From Actinomycetota bacterium (GTDB lineage Bacteria > Actinomycetota > Thermoleophilia > Solirubrobacterales > Solirubrobacteraceae), in contig WLNX01000119.1 of NCBI GenBank assembly GCA_009699565.1, positions 1 to 5,677 on the forward strand: a stretch of 5,677 nt of DNA, read 5' to 3'. The translations under genes and the position numbers were made by a program. How positions within the stretch are numbered: the first letter of the stretch is position 1; the number at the start of each line of letters is the position of its first letter. Shown here piece after piece: positions 1-5,677 of the stretch. The notes under the pieces were generated by a model. The model ran no database searches. It saw nothing but the letters and a program-made list of their open reading frames with translations, and was not told where the DNA came from.

Positions 1-219
1 ATGATAACAAATTTTATGGTTGCCGTTGACAATGACATTTTAAATGATTATAATAATACTTGTACGATAGTATCTTACGATAGTGATTTACAGTTGTATA
101 TTGAGATAATTGAAGCGTTGATTGTTATTTTTGAAGAACGGGAAGAATATGAAATATGTGGAATCTTAAAAGATAAAAGAGACGATTCGGTTGAAATAAT
201 GAAAACTAAAACAATTTAA
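1..219 (+). CDS. Small acidic hypothetical protein, possibly 5'-truncated by the window edge
   Basis: An open frame of 72 residues runs from an ATG at the very first base to a TAA at 217-219. Because the frame is open at the edge, this Met may be internal and the real protein longer. I do not recognise the family. The second half (about residues 36-66) looks helical and charged, with the run EEREEYEICGILKDKRD. This loosely resembles the UVR helical-hairpin motif of UvrB/UvrC-type proteins (aromatic/Glu, then small residues, then L-K-x-K-R-D), but it is too short to assign. No signal peptide or clear membrane segment is seen. The next small ORF starts one base after its stop, and both end at the same terminator, so they probably form one short transcription unit that converges on the minus-strand glycan operon. 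Whether it is real is moderately likely; its function is unknown. Confidence 0.55.
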   Translation: MITNFMVAVDNDILNDYNNTCTIVSYDSDLQLYIEIIEALIVIFEEREEYEICGILKDKRDDSVEIMKTKTI

Positions 220-220
220 T

Positions 221-367
221 ATGAGTATCATTGGAATGTCTGAAGAGGAAAAAAAGAAAATTTCCGACCAACACAAATTGGCAATTAAATCTGATATGGA
301 TAAAAAAACAGATTTAAAATTTGGGTTAAAAAAACCTGAAAAGAAAGAAGATAAAAAAACCTCCTAA
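221..367 (+). CDS. Lys-rich 48-residue mini-protein
   Basis: ATG at 221, TAA at 365-367, 48 residues. It begins MSIIGMSEEEKKKISDQH and ends KKPEKKEDKKTS. Lysine makes up 14 of 48 residues, Asp and Glu are also abundant, and there are few hydrophobic residues, so it should be a soluble helical or disordered protein. An internal Met at residue 6 (base 236) is an alternative start giving 43 residues; neither start has a convincing Shine-Dalgarno sequence. It lies one base after the stop of the preceding ORF, consistent with co-translation. Its last codons form the left arm of the terminator, and its stop codon sits in the hairpin loop. I do not recognise a family. The charged composition, tight spacing and exact fit against the terminator favour a real gene over a chance frame, but no homology was tested. 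Confidence 0.5.
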   Translation: MSIIGMSEEEKKKISDQHKLAIKSDMDKKTDLKFGLKKPEKKEDKKTS

Positions 368-380
368 TTGGAGGTTTTTT
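354..380. terminator. Bidirectional intrinsic terminator
   Basis: A perfect 11-bp inverted repeat: A354-A359 plus CCTCC (360-364) pairs with GGAGG (370-374) plus T375-T380, around the 5-base loop TAATT (365-369). The five G/C-containing pairs are flanked by an A-run on one side and a T-run on the other, so each strand gives a GC-core hairpin followed by a U-tract (six U on the plus transcript, about seven on the minus). It lies between convergent units: the 48-residue ORF stops inside the loop, and the 794-residue minus-strand gene stops at 386-388, six bases beyond the stem. It therefore probably ends both transcripts. Confidence 0.9.
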
Positions 381-385
381 ATTTA

Positions 386-2770
386 TTAGTTTTCTCTTCT
401 TTCATTACTTGAGTAATGTTCAAATCTATCGTGTTCAGTAGGTGTTGCCAATAAAATTGATGGTTTAATGTTCCCCTTAATTGTTTCTTGATATATAAAC
501 GACATCCAAGTTTGTTCATATGGATGTGCCCATTTTGTATCCAAAAACATCTTTCTGTTTCCTTCTTTAGACACTACTTGTGGCCAATTACAATAATAGA
601 TTTCACCATTCGCATAAGGTAATCCTCTTTTTGATTTTATATTTTTATATTTTAGATATGGTGCAGCTTCAACGTCGTTTGTTGTTTTAACCGGTTTTTC
701 AGGAAACAATTGCGACCTAACTCCCGCTGGAACATTATGCCATGCCCATTGTTTTGTATTATCACCAAAGAACTCAGAAAAATTCCATTTAAGGAAATCA
801 AAATCATCATCCCAAACTATATCCATTACAATGTTAAAAAAATCTTTAATCTTTCTTCTAAATCCATTCCTACAAAATTCATCATTACCTAAATAAAAGA
901 ACATATCGTCTTCAAAAAAGAAATGATAATCAAATCCATTTTCATCTGAATGTTCTGAAATAAATTGTCTTCCACCACAAATCCCTAAATTATCTTTTTT
1001 AATTTCTTCAAATCCGTATTTTTCACATAACTCTTTATATTCAATATCCGTGTCGTGATTTAATGAATTATTAAGTAAATATTTTTTAGGTACCGTTAAA
1101 AAATTTCTATCATACTCTTCAAATGAAATACACAACTTCTCAAATTGTTTTGGTGAATTATAGGTTAACACATATAACGCAACGTTATTTTTATTTTTCT
1201 TATTTATAGTGTTTGTTTCAGATTTTTCTTGTTTAACTACTAACGTGTCATTTTTTAAATTTTCAAAAAATAAACTCAACAATCCATTCATTTCTATTTC
1301 ATAAAATTGAATTAATTCAGGGTATTTGTATGTCATTATAGTAAACAAACTTTCTTCGGTTCCCATTAAATCTCTACTTAATGTTTCATTTAAAAGATTA
1401 TAATAAATTCCATTTAATTTAGATATTGAATCTTTAGGTCCACCAAAAATACCACCTCTTGCAACTCTATTTACTTCACTCTCAGAATATTCACATATTT
1501 CTTGATATTTGAATCCATGTATTTCAACTTTTCCGTCATATGGAAAACACACAAAAGAAAATTTATTAAAGTATTTTTCTAATTTGGGTATTACCTTATC
1601 ATGCCAAAAATAACCTTCATGAACTGTATTGGTTAATGCTCCATCAACCCACACTAAATGTGATGAATTAAATGGGTCCATTATTGATGCGTCATTTAAT
1701 AAAAACATTTTTGACATTACAATTGGGTTATACATTTCCAATTTTGCCTGTGTACTATCGGTCAACCATCCAGTTTGATTATACCAATCAGGGGTTGTTC
1801 TTATTTTCTGTATTTTATTAAAAATATGTTCATTTTGTCTAAACCATTCTAATTCTTTAATTATTACAAGAGTACTTGATTTATCTCTTCTATTCCATAC
1901 CCATTGTTCATATTCTTTTTCAATGAAAATAATAAAATTATCAGGAGACTTAAGTAGTTTTTCAAAATTATTTAAATAATGATTAAATGACCTTGACCAA
2001 CTTTCCGTTAAACTATCTCTTTTAATATCCCATATACCCGTAACCACAGTCACATTTGAAGTTCTGTTAACTGCAACGGGTAACGGTTCAACATAATTAG
2101 AAAGAAGTTCATTATATAAATCTTCTCTTAATGCGGTGATGTCTTGACCTAAAATTTCATATTTGTAATTACTCCCAACTAAAATATTGATAATTTCACT
2201 TTGTTCTTCTTCTGATAGATTAACCCATTCTAATCTTATAACTTTAGGTTGTCTTAAACCTAAATTAAATTGTTTAAATATTTTACCGTCATGTCCTTCA
2301 GCATCCACTTTAATAATATCAATATTTTTAATGTTATGTCTTTCAATTAATGTATCAAAAGTTATACATGGAACTGTTACTCGTTTTCCATATTTTTCAA
2401 CTGTTAATCTATCACCTTCACTACCCAATCCATTCTTAGGTGGATACACAGCACTCATACCATAAAAACAACTATGTACTAATCCTTCATTAATTGCGAC
2501 TTCATCAATCGTAATCATTTCAATTTCACCAATATAATCGGATATTGCCGAATTCTCAAACATTGCGGTTGGACTTGATATGTTATTTTTTAATTTTTCA
2601 AAAAGGTACGGCATTGGTTCAACGTATAATACTTTAAAGTTATACATATTTGTATAACCAATCATCTCATCAAACATAACACCATCCATTGAACCGATAT
2701 TAAGCGCTAAATTTTGGTCACCCTTTTTTTTACCTAAATAATGTAGAGCCTTATCAAAAAAATTATCCAT
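386..2770 (-). CDS. Three-domain protein: FkbM methyltransferase, HtrL/YibB-like domain, GT-A-like glycosyltransferase
   Basis: 794 residues. Residues 1-225 match the FkbM family of SAM-dependent O-methyltransferases: LNIGSMDG (23-30) as the SAM-binding loop, YVEPMPYLFEKLKNN (49-63), then VPCITFDTL (133-141) and IIKVDAEGHDGKIF (152-165), with YEILGQDITAL (204-214) closing the fold. Residues about 239-505 resemble HtrL/YibB (WlaTC-type) proteins, seen in lipooligosaccharide loci: VTVVTGIWDIKRD (240-252), VWVDGAL (373-379), GGIFGGPK (439-446) and a TEESLF segment (471-476). A Lys/Asn-rich linker (513-529) leads to a GT-A-like domain (530-794): ALYVLTYNSPKQFEKL (531-546), LGICGGR (595-601) and FFFEDDMFF (617-625), where EDD stands in the DxD metal/nucleotide-sugar position. 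No signal peptide or membrane segment is seen. The ATG lies five bases after the upstream stop with an A/T leader and no Shine-Dalgarno; the FkbM core begins about 20 residues in, which supports this start. Predicted role: transfer of one or two sugars plus O-methylation of a glycan. Sugars and acceptor are unknown. Confidence is high for the FkbM domain, good for the middle domain and moderate for the last. Confidence 0.85.
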   Translation of the reverse strand: MDNFFDKALHYLGKKKGDQNLALNIGSMDGVMFDEMIGYTNMYNFKVLYVEPMPYLFEKLKNNISSPTAMFENSAISDYIGEIEMITIDEVAINEGLVHSCFYGMSAVYPPKNGLGSEGDRLTVEKYGKRVTVPCITFDTLIERHNIKNIDIIKVDAEGHDGKIFKQFNLGLRQPKVIRLEWVNLSEEEQSEIINILVGSNYKYEILGQDITALREDLYNELLSNYVEPLPVAVNRTSNVTVVTGIWDIKRDSLTESWSRSFNHYLNNFEKLLKSPDNFIIFIEKEYEQWVWNRRDKSSTLVIIKELEWFRQNEHIFNKIQKIRTTPDWYNQTGWLTDSTQAKLEMYNPIVMSKMFLLNDASIMDPFNSSHLVWVDGALTNTVHEGYFWHDKVIPKLEKYFNKFSFVCFPYDGKVEIHGFKYQEICEYSESEVNRVARGGIFGGPKDSISKLNGIYYNLLNETLSRDLMGTEESLFTIMTYKYPELIQFYEIEMNGLLSLFFENLKNDTLVVKQEKSETNTINKKNKNNVALYVLTYNSPKQFEKLCISFEEYDRNFLTVPKKYLLNNSLNHDTDIEYKELCEKYGFEEIKKDNLGICGGRQFISEHSDENGFDYHFFFEDDMFFYLGNDEFCRNGFRRKIKDFFNIVMDIVWDDDFDFLKWNFSEFFGDNTKQWAWHNVPAGVRSQLFPEKPVKTTNDVEAAPYLKYKNIKSKRGLPYANGEIYYCNWPQVVSKEGNRKMFLDTKWAHPYEQTWMSFIYQETIKGNIKPSILLATPTEHDRFEHYSSNERREN

Positions 2771-2775
2771 ATATT

Positions 2776-3645
2776 TTATTTATTTAAATTTTCAAAAACG
2801 TTATAAAAGTAAATTTCATTTTCAATATTATATTGTGCCATATCACTGTCCTCATGATGCCATGTTGTGAAAATCAATTGGTTATATAAATCCTTATCTT
2901 TCATAAACAAATAACTTAATAATTGTTCTTCTCTGTGTAACACGTCAAATTCAATCATTTTATTAAACGCAATTTGATATTCATTTATTAGATTAATAAC
3001 TAAATTCTTTGGTCCACCAAACATACCACCAATAATGTGGTATTTTGTGTCTTTTACAACGTCAGTAAAAAACTTATCATTTGCTGAAGAGTCAAAAAGG
3101 TGATAAGATTGGTCACCCGATAATAATGTAATTTTATCTGTACATTTATTGAGATTTTCAACAATTTTAGGTGTAAATAATGAACATTTAAAATGATTTG
3201 TAAATGTGTCAACTCCGCCCCTGTATTTTAATGGAAAAAGACCACCATGTGATAAACCACAATCAATCCAATAGATAAAATCATAATTTTCATTTATATG
3301 GTTATTCATCCATGTGGTTTTACTATGCATAATTTCATAGCATCGATGAGCGTCCATTTTGTTAAATCCGTCTAGTTTTTCTTGAAAGTATTCATGATTA
3401 GGATGTGAATTTAAATCATATAAAATAATTCTTATCTTATCTTTATATTTAACCATATCAATTGAAGATTCAATTAGTTCTTTCTCTTCAATATCAGATG
3501 TGTAAATTACAAAATCTTGGTCCATATTTAAAATGGTTTTAAGTGAACCCAAATAATGATGGATTCGACCTATTCTACCTCCGAATTTCGTGTCCCCTAA
3601 TTTTGAATAAAGAGAAGTTACGAATAATGTTTTATTCCCAATCAT
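2776..3645 (-). CDS. HtrL/YibB (WlaTC-type) putative glycosyltransferase
   Basis: 289 residues, close to the usual single-domain size of the HtrL/YibB family. A first beta strand starts almost at the Met (TLFVTSLYSKLGD, 6-18), followed by RIHHYLGSLKTIL (27-39) and FVIYTSD (45-51). The family-like centre is FIYWIDCGLSHGG (123-135), whose acidic D128 fits a nucleotide-sugar or metal site. Next come HIIGGMFGGPK (203-213) and HREEQLLSYLF (237-247), the pattern found near the end of this family. The same ordered motifs occur in the middle domain of the next gene downstream, so the two are paralogues. The start overlaps the end of the upstream GT-B-like gene by 14 bases, and no Shine-Dalgarno is visible; reinitiation or coupling is likely. 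No signal or membrane segment is seen, so it is probably cytoplasmic. Family members sit in lipooligosaccharide and polysaccharide loci; the sugar donor here is unknown. Confidence 0.75.
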   Translation of the reverse strand: MIGNKTLFVTSLYSKLGDTKFGGRIGRIHHYLGSLKTILNMDQDFVIYTSDIEEKELIESSIDMVKYKDKIRIILYDLNSHPNHEYFQEKLDGFNKMDAHRCYEIMHSKTTWMNNHINENYDFIYWIDCGLSHGGLFPLKYRGGVDTFTNHFKCSLFTPKIVENLNKCTDKITLLSGDQSYHLFDSSANDKFFTDVVKDTKYHIIGGMFGGPKNLVINLINEYQIAFNKMIEFDVLHREEQLLSYLFMKDKDLYNQLIFTTWHHEDSDMAQYNIENEIYFYNVFENLNK

Positions 3646-4573
3646 TTAAATTTAATATTTTATATGTTAATTCAATACTGTTATTCATTGTTAAATTATC
3701 TTCATAGTATTTTCTTGCGTTATTGGAAATAAAATCTAAAAAATTTTTATTGTCTTTTATTTCTAAAAATCTTTTTTCTAACATTTCCGCATGTTGTTTT
3801 TCACCTAATCTATCATAAATTAATTCCTTTGGTCTATCTACCGATATATAATGAAAATTCGGTATTAATGGATTAAACATTTTATTTGTGTATTCGAATC
3901 TTAATATTGGTGTACCTAACCCAAAGTTTTCAACGTCACGATAACAAAATTCTCCTCTACCTGCAATTGAAAGAGCCACTTTGTGTTTTGTAATTTCCTT
4001 TGCGTAGTCTTCAAAAGTACCGATTGGTAAACCGCCTATAAAGTAATCATTATTAAAGTGTTTTAAAATTGACCGGTCCTCTATTGAGGTTCCCCAAAAA
4101 CAAAACTTATCGACAAACTCATTAATTTCTTTTCTTTCATTGAAAATCTTATCAATATTAAATAAATTTGATGGAAAATAAATCCAAGGTGAAAACTTAT
4201 CAAAGTTAATTGCACCTCCTAAATGTTTTTTAATTACTTCTTCGTCAAATTGACTAAATAATATTTTTTTACATAAAGGATTATGTTGATGATTTAATAC
4301 TGCGCCAGTTAATTGATCTGAAACTGATAAAACTACAAATTCTTTAGTTTTTACATTTTCAATTATCATTTCACATTCTAATAATAAAGAACTCGATATG
4401 TCATTTAATAATTTAACCGAATATGACATGGCATTTGCATGTTCAAAATAAGTATCTTCAATAATATCAAATTTACTTTTTAGATACTCAATAAAATTCT
4501 CCCAAAAATAATTATAATATCGATAACCTTTTGATATTTCATTTTGTGGAGTGTGTACTATAATTTGATTCAT
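3632..4573 (-). CDS. GT-B-like glycosyltransferase (CAP10/exostosin-like C-terminal half)
   Basis: 313 residues. The N-terminal half (1-150) is a diverged alpha/beta region without a clear motif, holding FVVLSVSD (79-86) and KKILFSQFD (102-110). The C-terminal half reads like the donor-binding domain of a GT-B enzyme: FCFWGTS (157-163), EITKHKVALSIAGRGEFCYR (193-212), NFGLGTPIL (216-224) and IPNFHYISVD (237-246). The tail FISNNARKYYEDNLT (281-295) is typical of the last helix of CAP10 (GT90), exostosin and related transferases, where a nonproductive-looking 'NAR-x-aromatic' helix closes the domain. The pattern K-x-A-L-S-x-x-G-x-G-x-x-x-x-R is what I rely on most. The gene begins one base after the preceding stop and overlaps the next gene by 14 bases. 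No signal peptide or membrane segment is visible. It probably adds a sugar in the same glycan as its neighbours; the exact family and donor are unassigned. Confidence 0.65.
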   Translation of the reverse strand: MNQIIVHTPQNEISKGYRYYNYFWENFIEYLKSKFDIIEDTYFEHANAMSYSVKLLNDISSSLLLECEMIIENVKTKEFVVLSVSDQLTGAVLNHQHNPLCKKILFSQFDEEVIKKHLGGAINFDKFSPWIYFPSNLFNIDKIFNERKEINEFVDKFCFWGTSIEDRSILKHFNNDYFIGGLPIGTFEDYAKEITKHKVALSIAGRGEFCYRDVENFGLGTPILRFEYTNKMFNPLIPNFHYISVDRPKELIYDRLGEKQHAEMLEKRFLEIKDNKNFLDFISNNARKYYEDNLTMNNSIELTYKILNLNDWE

Positions 4574-4574
4574 A

Positions 4575-5462
4575 TTATGTATTATCTATTATTTCTTTAA
4601 TATCATTAATCTCAATATCGCCATTTCTTTGTGATAAACCATAAAAATAAAAATTAGATACCCAACTAATATCACTATAATGGTATATCTTATTTACATT
4701 TTTTATTAACACCATTTCAGTAATTATGTCATATAACCTTTCTATTAATACATTTTCACCAACATAATTATCAATTCTATTAACATCGTTATCCAAATAT
4801 TCTAAAGTTTTAAAATCATATAACACCACTTTATCATTTGATTTAAAATAATTATAAATAAAAGTATTATTGGTACCCAAATAAATTAATTCTTTTATGT
4901 TTGTAATGTACGAACTTATTGATTCGCATATTTTTAAATGTCTTTCATTATTAACTTCACTATCAATTAACCTAATGTGTAAAAATATACTATCGTTAAA
5001 ATTAACATTTTCTTCAAATTTATAAACCTTGTCAATTATGGTTTTATTGAACTTAGGTGTGATTGGTGGTAATGTTTTATTTAATGATTTTATTTCGGTT
5101 GCACTAAATCTTACTTTTTTAATTTCGTTTGGTGGTAATTCACTTATAAATAAATCCCATCTATGTCTACCTGGTTCCTGCGGGTCATGAGATGAATAAT
5201 GATATTTTGTACCTTCATATTCTAAACCATAAATGGGTACAAACGTCTCAACAACTGAACTAAAAAAACCACAGGTCTCCTCATCAAAAATTTTATAGAA
5301 TATATTCTCCTTTACAAATCTATTACTATTCAAACAAAAAATTAAATGAATTTCATAACCAATTTCTTTTAACTTAGATGATATTGTCATATATTCTGAC
5401 ATATCTGAAACCATATCACCTAAACCAGTTCTAAAATTATGTTGTATTATTACTTTTTTCAT
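4575..5462 (-). CDS. Putative GT-B fold, fucosyltransferase-like glycosyltransferase
   Basis: 295 residues. The N-terminus is a Rossmann-type strand-loop-helix, KKVIIQHNFRTGLGDMVSDMS (2-22), whose N-x-x-x-GLGD loop is typical of nucleotide-sugar GT-B enzymes and NodZ/O-fucosyltransferase-like proteins. The centre has SIFLHIRLIDSE (158-169), matching the H-x-R-x-x-D motif (H162, R164, D167) of the GT11/GT23/GT65-type fucosyltransferase superfamily, with Ile where a Gly or Arg is more usual. Then come LIYLGTNNTFI (192-202), in the place of the usual strand with 'S/T-D-D/N', and a late helix-strand segment ERLYDIITEMVLIKNVNKIYHYSDISWVSNF (241-271). That segment fits the family ending in which a helix precedes a strand and an S-x-[WF]-[SV]-x-[FL] turn. 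The start overlaps the upstream stop by one base (TAATG). This is motif-level recognition only; fucose as donor is not established, and other GT-B transferases are possible. Confidence 0.55.
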   Translation of the reverse strand: MKKVIIQHNFRTGLGDMVSDMSEYMTISSKLKEIGYEIHLIFCLNSNRFVKENIFYKIFDEETCGFFSSVVETFVPIYGLEYEGTKYHYSSHDPQEPGRHRWDLFISELPPNEIKKVRFSATEIKSLNKTLPPITPKFNKTIIDKVYKFEENVNFNDSIFLHIRLIDSEVNNERHLKICESISSYITNIKELIYLGTNNTFIYNYFKSNDKVVLYDFKTLEYLDNDVNRIDNYVGENVLIERLYDIITEMVLIKNVNKIYHYSDISWVSNFYFYGLSQRNGDIEINDIKEIIDNT

Positions 5463-5677
5463 TAAAGGTCTCCGGTTATCCTTTCACACCAACCATTAGT
5501 CGAGCTATATGGCCACACAACCCAATATTTTGGTTTTTTATCTGTTTGAAATTCTCTCCAAATCTTACCGTACCCTTCACTATCGTTTTTAATATTTTTA
5601 ACTTCATTGACATCAGCATCTTTTCTAAAAATAGTTTCATCCATTTCATCGTGAAATGCAACAACAAAAAATTCATA
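5462..5677 (-). CDS. C-terminal part of an unrecognised protein, running off the right edge
   Basis: The frame is open from the window edge to TAA at 5464-5462, giving 71 visible residues that begin YEFFVVAFHDEMDETIF and end STNGWCERITGDL. An ATG at 5644 exists within this frame, but 11 more in-frame residues lie upstream of it without a stop. YEFFVVAFHDE looks like a buried beta strand followed by an acidic turn, so the true start probably lies outside the window. The rest is a charged segment (FRKDADVNEVKNIKNDSEGYGKIWREF) and an aromatic C-terminus, KPKYWVVWPYSSTNGW. I do not recognise a family. Its stop overlaps the ATG of the next gene by one base, which places it in the same operon as the glycosyltransferases and suggests a related role, but nothing visible proves it. 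Confidence 0.65.
   Translation of the reverse strand, partial: YEFFVVAFHDEMDETIFRKDADVNEVKNIKNDSEGYGKIWREFQTDKKPKYWVVWPYSSTNGWCERITGDL
5470..5473 (-). promoter_or_regulatory. Shine-Dalgarno-like GGAG before the 295-residue gene
   Basis: On the minus strand GGAG ends seven bases before the ATG (5462-5460), a canonical spacing. It lies inside the last codons of the upstream gene (Gly-Asp-Leu-stop), so it may be incidental. None of the other three downstream starts (4573, 3645, 2770) has such a motif; each has only an A/T-rich leader. Confidence 0.4.

Noticed and set aside
710..892. Plus-strand open frame of 60 residues
   Set aside because: Lies wholly antisense within the GT-A-like domain coding sequence, with no leader, no family features and low-complexity composition; a shadow of the real gene.
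1201..1208. TATAAATA on the minus strand, identical to the T4-type late promoter core; the same octamer also occurs on the plus strand near 4853 and 5145
   Set aside because: The minus-strand copy lies inside the linker codons of the 794-residue protein with no start codon suitably placed downstream. The others point antisense within genes. Such octamers are expected by chance in DNA this AT-rich.
1184..1234. Lys/Asn-rich linker as a possible frameshift or gene-fusion assembly error
   Set aside because: The frame is continuous, with no stop and no need for a shift, and low-complexity charged linkers between domains are normal. Only the A/T-rich run raised the question.
2187..2465. Plus-strand open frame of 92 residues
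   Set aside because: Antisense to the conserved FkbM core, including the KVDAEGHD motif; its Ser/Leu/Pro-rich composition is what reverse reading of that gene produces.
5476..5676. Alternative minus-strand frame of 66 residues at the right edge
   Set aside because: Overlaps the frame ending at 5462 in another phase, is rich in Lys/Met/Leu without motif, and ends in mid-air 14 bases before the next start. The other frame ends in a TAATG junction and reads as a plausible folded protein.

Overview
The window is a compact, strongly AT-rich stretch with no rRNA, tRNA, CRISPR array, insertion sequence or integrase visible. Genes abut or overlap by a few bases. Most starts lack a Shine-Dalgarno sequence and have an A/T-rich leader instead, and there are very small ORFs beside large multidomain ones. 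This suits a tailed-phage genome, or less likely a bacterial surface-polysaccharide locus, possibly from a group such as Bacteroidota that often initiates without Shine-Dalgarno pairing. No structural, packaging or replication hallmark gene lies in the window, so the phage assignment is inference only.

Layout: on the left, two small plus-strand ORFs (1-219 and 221-367) end in a strong bidirectional hairpin terminator at 354-380. From the right edge down to 386, everything is transcribed on the minus strand as one apparent operon. In transcription order it holds: the C-terminal 71 residues of an unrecognised protein (5677-5462); a 295-residue GT-B/fucosyltransferase-like protein (5462-4575); a 313-residue GT-B-like glycosyltransferase (4573-3632); a 289-residue HtrL/YibB (WlaTC-type) protein (3645-2776); and a 794-residue three-domain protein (2770-386). 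Junctions are a 1-base overlap (TAATG), a 1-base gap, a 14-base overlap and a 5-base gap, so translation is probably coupled.

The minus-strand genes look like a glycan-building cassette. Together they carry two GT-B-type candidates, two HtrL/YibB-type domains, one GT-A-type domain and one FkbM-type SAM-dependent methyltransferase, enough to assemble and methyl-cap a short glycan. The acceptor (virion protein, host surface polysaccharide or other) cannot be read from the sequence. The most notable object is the 794-residue protein, which fuses an FkbM methyltransferase, an HtrL/YibB-like domain and a GT-A-like glycosyltransferase domain. Its middle domain is a paralogue of the stand-alone protein encoded immediately upstream of it.
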